Shown here piece after piece: positions 1-6,738 of a stretch of DNA of 16,322 bases; the first letter of the stretch is position 1, and each line of letters opens with the position of its first letter. The position numbers and the translations under genes were made by a program. Source of the stretch: Eubacterium sp. (GTDB lineage: Bacteria > Bacillota_A > Clostridia > Lachnospirales > Lachnospiraceae). The notes beneath the pieces are model-generated. The model saw nothing but the letters and a program-made list of their open reading frames with translations. It was not told the DNA's origin and did not search any database. The stretch spans positions 1 through 16,322 of the forward strand of contig JAILEL010000364.1 in assembly GCA_024687845.1 (NCBI GenBank), read 5' to 3'.

Positions 1-93
1 AAGGATAAGAAAGAACTGTCTGAAAAGAAGGATAAGAACAGACAGCGTGAGAAAGTAAAACAGAAGACGAAGAACCGGAGTCAGTCGAGGTAG
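1..93 (+). CDS. C-terminal end of probable PcfB/DUF3801-family conjugation protein (partial)
   Basis: An open frame runs from base 1 to a TAG at 91-93 and encodes 30 residues, almost all Lys, Glu, Arg, Gln or Asp. No domain is visible. In elements of this type the gene directly before the VirD4 coupling protein is usually a PcfB-family (DUF3801) protein with exactly this kind of charged, disordered tail, and PcfB of the enterococcal pCF10 system is a relaxosome accessory protein that works with the coupling protein. The stop codon touches the next gene, so the two are probably translationally coupled. The family assignment rests on position and tail composition only; the body of the gene lies upstream of the window. 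Confidence 0.5.
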   Translation, partial: KDKKELSEKKDKNRQREKVKQKTKNRSQSR

Positions 94-98
94 TGTCT

Positions 99-2150
99 AT
101 GGGTGGTAACAAGATTGTAAAAGGTATTCTTAGCGATTTTGGGCAACTTCCAAGGAAAGCACTTAAGCCATATATGAAAAATGGGAAGATTAATGCCAAC
201 AAGGTCGCAATAGATCTGATACCATTTCTGGTTCTTTTTTATTTTGTAAATAAGTTTCTTCAAGCTGCTGTAGCAAGCTCAAAGGAAGATTGGCTGGATA
301 AGTGTGTTGATGGATTTCAGTTGTTCTTTCAGGTAAAACCTTATATAGCTCCAAGTCTAAAATTGGTACCTCTGTGTGGAGGGATTATTGCCGGAATAGC
401 ATTTAAGCTATATATGAATGCTAGGAAGAAGAATGCAAAGCAATTCAGGAAAGGTGAGGAGTATGGTTCTGCCAAATGGGGAAATGATAAGGATTTTGAA
501 CCTTATACGGATCCTAATAAGTGGAACAATATACCGCTTACAGCTACTGAATGGCTGCGTATGACAAGACCGAGCCATCCTAAGTATGACAGAAATAAAA
601 ATATACTTATAGTAGGTGGTTCCGGTGCAGGTAAGACCAGGGGCTTTGTAAAACCGAATCTGATGCAGATGCATAGTTCATACTGTATTACAGATCCCAA
701 GGGAACTATCTTAGTTGAATGTGGAAAAATGCTCCAGAGAGGATACTATCTGTTTGATAAGGAGCTTACACCTGAGCAGCAAAACTATTATAAGGACTAT
801 CCAAGAGATAAATCTGGAAGAGTGCTAAGCAAGAAGAGTCGCCTGCCTATTCGTATTCCTTATAAGATAAAAGTATTCAATACAATAAACTTTAAGAAAT
901 CCATGCATTATAATCCTTTTGCATATATAAAAACCGAGCAGGATATTCTGAAGTTTGTTAATACACTAATTGCAAATACCAAGGGTGAGGGTGCTCAGGC
1001 AGGAGAAGATTTCTGGGTGAAAGCCGAGAGACTTCTTTTTACAGCTCTGGTTGCATATATAGTCAGCTATTGTCAGCCAAGTGAAAGAAACTTTGTATCG
1101 CTGCTTGCTATGATAGATGCATCGGAAACAAGGGAGGATGATGAGTCATTCGAAAATGCTATCGATCTTATGTTTAAGGATATTGAGTTTGGAAATGAGG
1201 AAGAAGGGATTGAAAAAGATCCGGATTCATTTGCGGTAAGACAGTATAAAAAATACAAGCTTGCAGCCGGAAAGACAGCCAAATCTATACTCATATCATG
1301 TGGTGCTAGACTCGCTCCATTTGATATAGAAGAGATAAGAGAGATAACAGCATATGATGAACTTGATCTGGGAGATATAGGAATTCATAAGACAGCACTG
1401 TTTGTAATCATTTCAGATACAGATGATTCCATCAATTTCCTTGTATCCATCATGTATACTCAGTTATTCAATCTGCTGTGTACCATAGCGGATGATAAAT
1501 ATAATGGAAAACTGCCGGTTCATGTAAGATGTATCCTGGACGAGTTCGCCAACATTGGGCAGATTCCGAAGTTTGATAAGCTTATTGCAACCATACGAAG
1601 TCGTGAAATATCGGCTTCTATTATTTTGCAGTCAAAAGCGCAGCTTAAGGCTATTTACAAGGATAACGCTGAAACAATAGAGGGTAATTGTGACACCTTT
1701 TTATTCCTTGGTGGTAAGGAGAAATCAACACTAAAAGACCTGGCTGATGTGCTGGGTAAAGAAACAATAGACACTTATAACACCTCTGATACAAGAGGAA
1801 CAAACCTGTCCTATGGTCTGAATTATCAAAAGCTTGGACGGGAACTTATGAGCCAAGACCGCCTGGCTCTTATGGATGGCGGTAAATGTATATTACAGGT
1901 GCGAGGCGTCAGACCTTTCTTTTCAGATAAGGTTGATATAACTAAGCACGATATGTATAAGGAGCTTTCAGATGCAGATAAGAAAAATGAATTCGACATT
2001 GAAAAGTATGTCAGTAGTTATGGGATGCCAAAGATACCAAAGGATACTAAGTTCATGGAGCTCGATTTTAATGGAGTCACTATTCCTGAGGATTTGGTTA
2101 ACCTTGCTTATGAAGAGGCACTTGCTGCATGTGATGAAGGCTCAGAATGA
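99..2150 (+). CDS. VirD4/TraG-type type IV coupling protein (conjugative DNA transfer ATPase)
   Basis: Inner-membrane ATPase that recruits the relaxase-DNA complex to the mating channel and helps pump DNA out. Numbering from ATG 99, the 683-residue product has two N-terminal membrane segments (about 37-58 and 86-106), a Walker A motif GGSGAGKT at 173-180 and a Walker B / family signature LDEFANIG with the acidic pair at about 481-482. The order and length match the VirD4/TraG family. A GTG at 93 overlaps the previous stop codon (TAGTG) and would add two residues, but GAGG at 87-90 lies 8 nt from ATG 99 and only 2 nt from GTG 93, so I chose 99. The gene is followed after 27 nt by the Maff2-family gene. 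The family call is firm; the exact substrate set is inferred from context. Confidence 0.95.
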   Translation: MGGNKIVKGILSDFGQLPRKALKPYMKNGKINANKVAIDLIPFLVLFYFVNKFLQAAVASSKEDWLDKCVDGFQLFFQVKPYIAPSLKLVPLCGGIIAGIAFKLYMNARKKNAKQFRKGEEYGSAKWGNDKDFEPYTDPNKWNNIPLTATEWLRMTRPSHPKYDRNKNILIVGGSGAGKTRGFVKPNLMQMHSSYCITDPKGTILVECGKMLQRGYYLFDKELTPEQQNYYKDYPRDKSGRVLSKKSRLPIRIPYKIKVFNTINFKKSMHYNPFAYIKTEQDILKFVNTLIANTKGEGAQAGEDFWVKAERLLFTALVAYIVSYCQPSERNFVSLLAMIDASETREDDESFENAIDLMFKDIEFGNEEEGIEKDPDSFAVRQYKKYKLAAGKTAKSILISCGARLAPFDIEEIREITAYDELDLGDIGIHKTALFVIISDTDDSINFLVSIMYTQLFNLLCTIADDKYNGKLPVHVRCILDEFANIGQIPKFDKLIATIRSREISASIILQSKAQLKAIYKDNAETIEGNCDTFLFLGGKEKSTLKDLADVLGKETIDTYNTSDTRGTNLSYGLNYQKLGRELMSQDRLALMDGGKCILQVRGVRPFFSDKVDITKHDMYKELSDADKKNEFDIEKYVSSYGMPKIPKDTKFMELDFNGVTIPEDLVNLAYEEALAACDEGSE

Positions 2151-2177
2151 TCATTATTTTAGAAGGAGAATATTAAA

Positions 2178-2573
2178 ATGTTAAGTACAGTAATATCAAG
2201 TATTGTTGGATTTAAGGAATTAGTGATAGCGAAGCTGCTGACATTTGCAGCGTCACTTAATATCGGTCAGTATCTGAATCCGGATACATGTCCTGATTAT
2301 GTGAAGAATAGTAAACTGGGTTCTACTGCGATAGCCCTCCTGGATTATACGTCATTTCTTCAGAGTGGTGTTAAGGCGCTGAAGGTCGTTATAATAGCAG
2401 TTGGTGGTGGACTTGCAGTTCTTGGTGTCGTAAACCTGCTTGAAGGTTATGGAAATGATAACCCAGGTGCTAAATCACAGGGAATGAAGCAGTTCATGGC
2501 AGGTGCCGGAGTAATGCTTATTGGTGCTCTGCTTGTACCAAAGCTTTCAGATCTTATTCCATCAACACTGTAA
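2178..2573 (+). CDS. Maff2-family mobile element membrane protein
   Basis: A 131-residue hydrophobic protein with two predicted membrane helices (about 66-90 and 104-126) joined by a short loop with the family hallmark NLLEGYGNDNPGAKSQG (86-102). An amphipathic N-terminal stretch of about 60 residues precedes them and makes the protein somewhat longer than the usual Maff2 member as I remember the family. The ribosome site AGAAGGAG lies at 2161-2167, about 10 nt before the ATG. The position between virD4 and virB6-like genes is conserved in Tn1549/CTn4-type elements. Its function is not established. The size, two-helix topology and small-residue-rich helices resemble VirB2-type pilins or holin-like subunits, so a structural channel subunit is a reasonable inference. 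A 151-nt structured spacer follows. Confidence 0.88.
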   Translation: MLSTVISSIVGFKELVIAKLLTFAASLNIGQYLNPDTCPDYVKNSKLGSTAIALLDYTSFLQSGVKALKVVIIAVGGGLAVLGVVNLLEGYGNDNPGAKSQGMKQFMAGAGVMLIGALLVPKLSDLIPSTL

Positions 2574-2574
2574 A

Positions 2575-2613
2575 AGGCATATCAATATATCAAAACTGAT
2601 AAAAGATATGCCT
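2575..2613 (+). promoter_or_regulatory. Long hairpin after the Maff2-family gene
   Basis: AGGCATATC at 2575-2583 is the perfect reverse complement of GATATGCCT at 2605-2613, giving a 9-bp stem that starts 2 nt after the Maff2 stop codon. A second perfect 5-bp stem, TATCA (2588-2592) with TGATA (2597-2601), nests inside and closes an AAAC tetraloop, with a small internal loop between the stems. There is no T-run after it, so it is not a normal intrinsic terminator. A 3' stabilising or RNA-processing element protecting the upstream message is the likeliest role, but this is inference. Confidence 0.55.
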
Positions 2614-2673
2614 CTATTCGTGGTCAAACCTGGACAGTAAAACCACTAGGAAAATTATAACATACAGACGTAT

Positions 2674-2702
2674 GGCAGTCATTACAAAGAGTAGTGGCTG
2701 CC
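2674..2702 (+). promoter_or_regulatory. Hairpin in the leader of the virB6-like gene
   Basis: GGCAGTCA (2674-2681) pairs with TGGCTGCC (2695-2702) to form an 8-bp stem with one G-U pair and a 13-nt loop. It is followed by CATTATTTT and then the ribosome site AAGGAG (2711-2716). The stem plus short T-rich stretch looks like a weak or partial terminator placed just before the ribosome site, so it could attenuate transcription or shape translation of the next gene. No experiment or known family supports a specific role. Confidence 0.4.
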
Positions 2703-2724
2703 CATTATTTTAAGGAGATGAAAT

Positions 2725-3705
2725 ATGTTTCAATTCACACCGGTTTTTCTTGGGCTGTTTGATAGTACGGTCCAGAAACTGATGAATGGATTCAGAGACA
2801 TTTTCTACGAGCTGGCATATATGAATCTGGACAACATGCTTGCAGACATGAATGAGAGAGTTTCGACTATAAGTACAGAGCTTTCAACTTCACCGGAAAC
2901 CTGGCAGGGAGGAACCATATGGACGCTGATAAAAAGTATAGCTGAAAATGTGGCTCTGCCAGTAGCCGGAACAGTATTTACATTTGTAGTTCTGTGGGAA
3001 CTTATATCAATGCTGATCCAGCCTAATAACCTGGCTGATGTTGACTTTGTATCAGTGCTTATGAAGTGGCTTATAAAAACTATCGTGGCAGCGTGGTTCA
3101 TATCCAATTCACTACTTATATGTAACTGTTTCTTCGGAATAGGTGCATCGATGGTAGGGAAAACTACAACGACACTTAATTCCATAACAACGGAGAATAC
3201 ACAAGGCTCGACGTTACTAACATATCTGACGGATAACTATGGAGACCTGGATGCTGATGCAGAACCGGGAGATGTATCGGGGCTTATAAGCCTTACTGTA
3301 TCGACATGGTTTATAGATCTGATCATAAAGTTCATGGGAATACTTATAACTATAATCCTGTATTCACGAATGATTTCCATTTATCTGCACTGTGCTGTGG
3401 CGCCTCTGCCTCTGGCAACGATAACGAATCATCAGTTATCAAATATAGGTCAGGGGTATCTGAAGAATCTATTTGCGCTGGCTATGCAGGCGGTTCTCAT
3501 GATGATATGTGTAGCGATATATGGTGTGCTCGTAGCACATGTTTTTGATCCTAATACGATAGCCGTAGATCCGGATAACGGAGTAACGGCACTTAAACTA
3601 TTAACGAAGGCATGTTGGAGTACAGTTGGTATTTCAATACTGCTTGTATATACCATGTTCAAATGTGAAGGAATCACAAAGCAGATATTTGCTATTCAGA
3701 ATTAG
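2725..3705 (+). CDS. VirB6/TrbL-like conjugal transfer membrane protein (CD1112 family)
   Basis: A 326-residue polytopic membrane protein, the likely VirB6/TrbL-type inner-membrane channel component of the mating apparatus. Hydrophobic segments are visible at about 77-98, 115-140, 195-220, 250-272 and 295-313. A polar, Thr-rich and acidic region (about 144-186) between the second and third segments probably faces outward. The phrase YLHCAVAPLPLATI at 220-233 is typical of this family. The ribosome site AAGGAG is at 2711-2716 and the ATG at 2725. The gene sits between Maff2 and PrgI genes, the order seen in C. difficile CTn4-type elements, where this family is named after CD1112. Membrane topology is estimated by eye. 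A conserved hairpin lies between this gene and the next. Confidence 0.9.
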   Translation: MFQFTPVFLGLFDSTVQKLMNGFRDIFYELAYMNLDNMLADMNERVSTISTELSTSPETWQGGTIWTLIKSIAENVALPVAGTVFTFVVLWELISMLIQPNNLADVDFVSVLMKWLIKTIVAAWFISNSLLICNCFFGIGASMVGKTTTTLNSITTENTQGSTLLTYLTDNYGDLDADAEPGDVSGLISLTVSTWFIDLIIKFMGILITIILYSRMISIYLHCAVAPLPLATITNHQLSNIGQGYLKNLFALAMQAVLMMICVAIYGVLVAHVFDPNTIAVDPDNGVTALKLLTKACWSTVGISILLVYTMFKCEGITKQIFAIQN

Positions 3706-3714
3706 TGATACTTC

Positions 3715-3741
3715 AACTTTTGGACATTATGTCCAAAGGTT
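3715..3741 (+). repeat. Junction hairpin, copy 1 (paired with 8973-8999)
   Basis: A 13-bp stem: left arm AACTTTTGGACAT (3715-3727), single centre T (3728), right arm ATGTCCAAAGGTT (3729-3741). All positions pair as RNA, with one G-U at 3718/3738. As DNA the inner 19 bp form a perfect palindrome around the centre base. It begins 9 nt after the virB6-like stop and ends 24 nt before the PrgI start. Copy 2 at 8973-8999 has the identical left arm and centre, and a right arm that differs at two positions yet keeps full pairing. It may be an mRNA processing or stability element, a translation control hairpin or a protein-binding palindrome. Confidence 0.75.
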
Positions 3742-3765
3742 TTGACATGGGGAAAGGAAATATAA

Positions 3766-4206
3766 ATGGCATATGTAGATGTACCCAAGGATCTGACCAA
3801 CATAAAGACCAAGTTCATAGGTAACTTCACAAAGAGACAGTGTGTCTGTTTCGGTATAGGAATACTGGTCGGATTTCCTGGTTATTTCATAGTAAGGAGC
3901 TTTGCGGGAACAACACCGGCTTTTTATTCGTTGATTGCTCTGATGGCTCCGTTCTTTCTCTTTGGAATAGTTGAGAAGGATGGACTTCCCTTAGAGGTGT
4001 ACTTACTGAATTTTATAAGACATCGGTTCGCATATCCTCAGATACGACTCATGGGTTCTGAAAATATATATGAATATTATGAGAACAGAAGGAAAGAGGA
4101 TATAGAGCGAAGACGACTTGAAAAACTGAATAAGAAAGGGGTGAGACGGAAAAATGGCACAGGTTACAGCAGTGCAGGCATCCCGAAACATGCCCGTGGC
4201 AGATAA
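3766..4206 (+). CDS. PrgI-family (VirB3-like) conjugation membrane protein
   Basis: A 146-residue protein with a short cytosolic N-terminus beginning MAYVDVPKDL, two membrane helices (about 26-44 and 51-69) and a basic, Arg-rich C-terminus (about 107-146). The N-terminal V-P-x-D-L pattern, the paired helices and the position directly before virB4 identify the PrgI family, which acts like VirB3, anchoring and partnering the VirB4 ATPase at the inner membrane. The ribosome site is GGGGAAAGGAA (about 3749-3759). The last 53 nt overlap the start of virB4 in a different frame, so the two proteins are probably made in coupled fashion. The overlap falls in the disordered tail, which can tolerate such constraint. 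Confidence 0.9.
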   Translation: MAYVDVPKDLTNIKTKFIGNFTKRQCVCFGIGILVGFPGYFIVRSFAGTTPAFYSLIALMAPFFLFGIVEKDGLPLEVYLLNFIRHRFAYPQIRLMGSENIYEYYENRRKEDIERRRLEKLNKKGVRRKNGTGYSSAGIPKHARGR

Positions 4207-6724
4207 GAAGAATTTAGCTAAAGGAGCAAAGACCCCAACCTATCAGTCGGCCTATCATGGAGAAAGATCAAATGATATTCTTACAAGGTTTTTTACCTGG
4301 CTGATTGAGAAGGTAGATAAAGCAAAGGTTCCAAAGAATACACTTGATACTTTACCTTTCGAACAGATATATCCTGATGGACTCTGTAAGGTAAAAGGTA
4401 ACTATTACAGCAGGATGGTCCAGTTCTTTGATATCAATTATCAGCTGGCTCAGAATGATGAGAAACAGCATATTTTTGGAGAATACTGTCAGTTCCTTAA
4501 CTACTTTGATGAGACTATACATTTCCAGTTCTGCTTCATAAACCAGAGAGTGGATATGGAAGAGTATAAGAAAGTTATAACAATTCCTGATCAGAATGAT
4601 GAGTTTAATGTGGTCCGTCAGGAGTATGCAGAATATCTGAGAAACCAGCTGGAAAAAGGTAACAACGGAATCGTTAAGTCAAAGTATATAGTGTTCGGAA
4701 TAGAAGCAAGAGATAAGAAACAGGCTGTTTCAAGACTTGCAAAGATAGAGTCAGACATAATGAATAAGTTCAAGATTCTTGGCTGTAGGGCGCTTCCTGT
4801 AAATGGTATTGAGAGACTTAAGATAATGCATGATTACATGAACCAGGATTCTCTGGAAAAGTTTTCAATGCATTCATTCAGGGATGTTGCAAAGAGTGGG
4901 CTTACACCGAAGAACTTTATAGCACCTACTTCGTTTGATTTCAGAGCAAAGGATTATTACAAGATTGGAGATATGTTTGCAACGACAAACTATCTGATTA
5001 TATCAGCTCCTGAAATATCAGATGAAATGCTGGCGGATATCCTGAATATGGAAGATGCACTTTCGGTCACGATGCATATAGATGCGATGAACCAGACAGA
5101 AGCGATGAAGTATATCAAGGGTAAGCTTTCAGACATCAATAAGATGAAGATAGAGGAACAGAAGAAGGCGATAAGGGCCGGATATGACATGGACATAATC
5201 CCTCCAGATATCGAGACTTATTCCAATGAAGCCCATAGCCTGCTTAAGGAAATGCAGTCAAGAAATGAAAGGCTCTTTAAGGTGACATTCTTGATTACAT
5301 CATTTAATGAGAATCTTCAGAGGATGAAAGACTTCAGATTCACATTATCAAATAACATACAGTCCGCTAACTGTGTACTGAGAAAGCTGGATCATCAGCA
5401 GGAGCAGGGATTCTGTTCGTCACTGCCTATAGGAAAGAACTTCATAAAGCAGAGCAGATTCCTGACAACAAGTTCTACAGCGGTATTCGTTCCATTTACA
5501 ACCCAGGAACTTTTCATGGAATCGAAGGAAAGCCTTTATATGGGACTTAATTCCCTTAGTAATGGAATGATAATGGCAGACAGAAAACTGCTTAAGAATC
5601 CAAATGGACTTATTCTTGGAACGCCTGGTAGCGGTAAATCATTTGCAACCAAAAGAGAAATACTAAATACATTTCTGGTCACTACAGACGATATTCTGAT
5701 ATGTGATCCAGAGGCTGAGTATTATCCGCTGGTTAATTATCTGGGCGGACAGATCATTAAGATAGGACAGTCTTCAAAGCAGTATATAAATCCGCTTGAT
5801 ATCAATCTCAACTATTCGGATGATGATGATCCTGTATCGCTGAAAGCAGACTTCATACTTTCATTTATGGAGCTTGTTGTAGGTGGAAAGTCAGGTCTTA
5901 AACCAGAAGAGAAGTCAGCTATCGACTTTGCGGTATCAAGGATATATACGAAGTATTTCCAGAATCCAACACCGGAAAATATGCCGATACTTCAGGATCT
6001 TTATGATGAACTTCTTTCACATAAGGAAGATGTGGTATCCCAGCATATAGCACAGTGTATGTACCTTTATGTAGAAGGTTCCAATAACCTTTTCAATCAC
6101 AGGACAAATGTGGATCTGAATAACCGTATCGTATGCTTTGATATCAAGTCACTTGGTAAGACTCTGAAGAAGCTTGGAATGCTTGTAGTTCAGGATGCTG
6201 TATGGAACAGAGTGACAGTGAATAGAGAGCAGCATAAGTATACGAGATTCTACATAGATGAATTTCATCTTCTCCTGAAAGATGAGCTGACAGCAGCTTA
6301 TTCGATGGAGATATGGAAGCGTTTCAGAAAATGGGGAGGTATACCGACAGGTATAACCCAGAACGTTAAGGATTTCCTTGCTTCAAAGGAAATAGAGAAT
6401 ATTTTCGATAATTCTGACTTTGTTTATATGCTGAATCAGGGTGCAGATGATAGAGATATCCTGGCTCAGAAGCTGAATATCTCACAGCATCAAATCAAGT
6501 ATGTAACTAATGTAGGTCAGGGAGAAGGACTTATATTCTTCGGAGATATAGTCCAGCCATTTGTGGACAGATTCCCTAAAGATACAGTTATGTATTCACT
6601 GCTTACTACAAAGCCGGGAGAAACACAGACGGAAACGGACTTAAGTGAAAAAAGTACAGATAAGGAAGACAGAAATATAGAAATAAAAACTGGAGAGTCA
6701 GTACAGGGCGTGACTTCCACGTAG
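4154..6724 (+). CDS. VirB4-type conjugal transfer ATPase (CD1110 family)
   Basis: An 856-residue cytoplasmic ATPase that powers assembly and operation of the type IV secretion channel. Walker A GTPGSGKS is at 489-496 and Walker B YIDEFHLLL has its acidic pair at 702-703. The N-terminal half holds the usual VirB4/TraE region without nucleotide motifs, and the stretch ICDPEAEYYPLV after Walker A is typical of the family. The start at 4154 lies inside the PrgI gene and has GGGGTGAG about 8-16 nt upstream. Length and motif order are normal for the CD1110-type group, and no truncation is seen. The last 30 or so residues are polar and probably disordered. The gene is followed after 14 nt by the hydrolase gene, so both belong to one transcript. 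Confidence 0.95.
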   Translation: MAQVTAVQASRNMPVADKKNLAKGAKTPTYQSAYHGERSNDILTRFFTWLIEKVDKAKVPKNTLDTLPFEQIYPDGLCKVKGNYYSRMVQFFDINYQLAQNDEKQHIFGEYCQFLNYFDETIHFQFCFINQRVDMEEYKKVITIPDQNDEFNVVRQEYAEYLRNQLEKGNNGIVKSKYIVFGIEARDKKQAVSRLAKIESDIMNKFKILGCRALPVNGIERLKIMHDYMNQDSLEKFSMHSFRDVAKSGLTPKNFIAPTSFDFRAKDYYKIGDMFATTNYLIISAPEISDEMLADILNMEDALSVTMHIDAMNQTEAMKYIKGKLSDINKMKIEEQKKAIRAGYDMDIIPPDIETYSNEAHSLLKEMQSRNERLFKVTFLITSFNENLQRMKDFRFTLSNNIQSANCVLRKLDHQQEQGFCSSLPIGKNFIKQSRFLTTSSTAVFVPFTTQELFMESKESLYMGLNSLSNGMIMADRKLLKNPNGLILGTPGSGKSFATKREILNTFLVTTDDILICDPEAEYYPLVNYLGGQIIKIGQSSKQYINPLDINLNYSDDDDPVSLKADFILSFMELVVGGKSGLKPEEKSAIDFAVSRIYTKYFQNPTPENMPILQDLYDELLSHKEDVVSQHIAQCMYLYVEGSNNLFNHRTNVDLNNRIVCFDIKSLGKTLKKLGMLVVQDAVWNRVTVNREQHKYTRFYIDEFHLLLKDELTAAYSMEIWKRFRKWGGIPTGITQNVKDFLASKEIENIFDNSDFVYMLNQGADDRDILAQKLNISQHQIKYVTNVGQGEGLIFFGDIVQPFVDRFPKDTVMYSLLTTKPGETQTETDLSEKSTDKEDRNIEIKTGESVQGVTST

Positions 6725-6738
6725 AAGGGAGGTAGCCG

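Noticed and set aside
93..98. GTG start at 93 for the VirD4 gene
   Set aside because: GAGG at 87-90 would be only 2 nt away, whereas ATG 99 has an 8-nt spacing. The difference is two residues and does not affect function.
408..700. Minus-strand frames inside virD4 (and similar ones over virB6, topB and the surface-protein gene)
   Set aside because: They are antisense shadows of conserved coding sequence, with no ribosome sites or family features.
1972..2184. 70-residue frame over the end of virD4
   Set aside because: It is out of frame with a clear VirD4 tail and its Met/Arg/Leu-rich composition is typical of shadow reading.
2575..2702. Possible CRISPR or tandem repeat array in the 151-nt spacer
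   Set aside because: There are only two unrelated hairpins and no repeated unit; no CRISPR-like periodicity occurs anywhere in the window.
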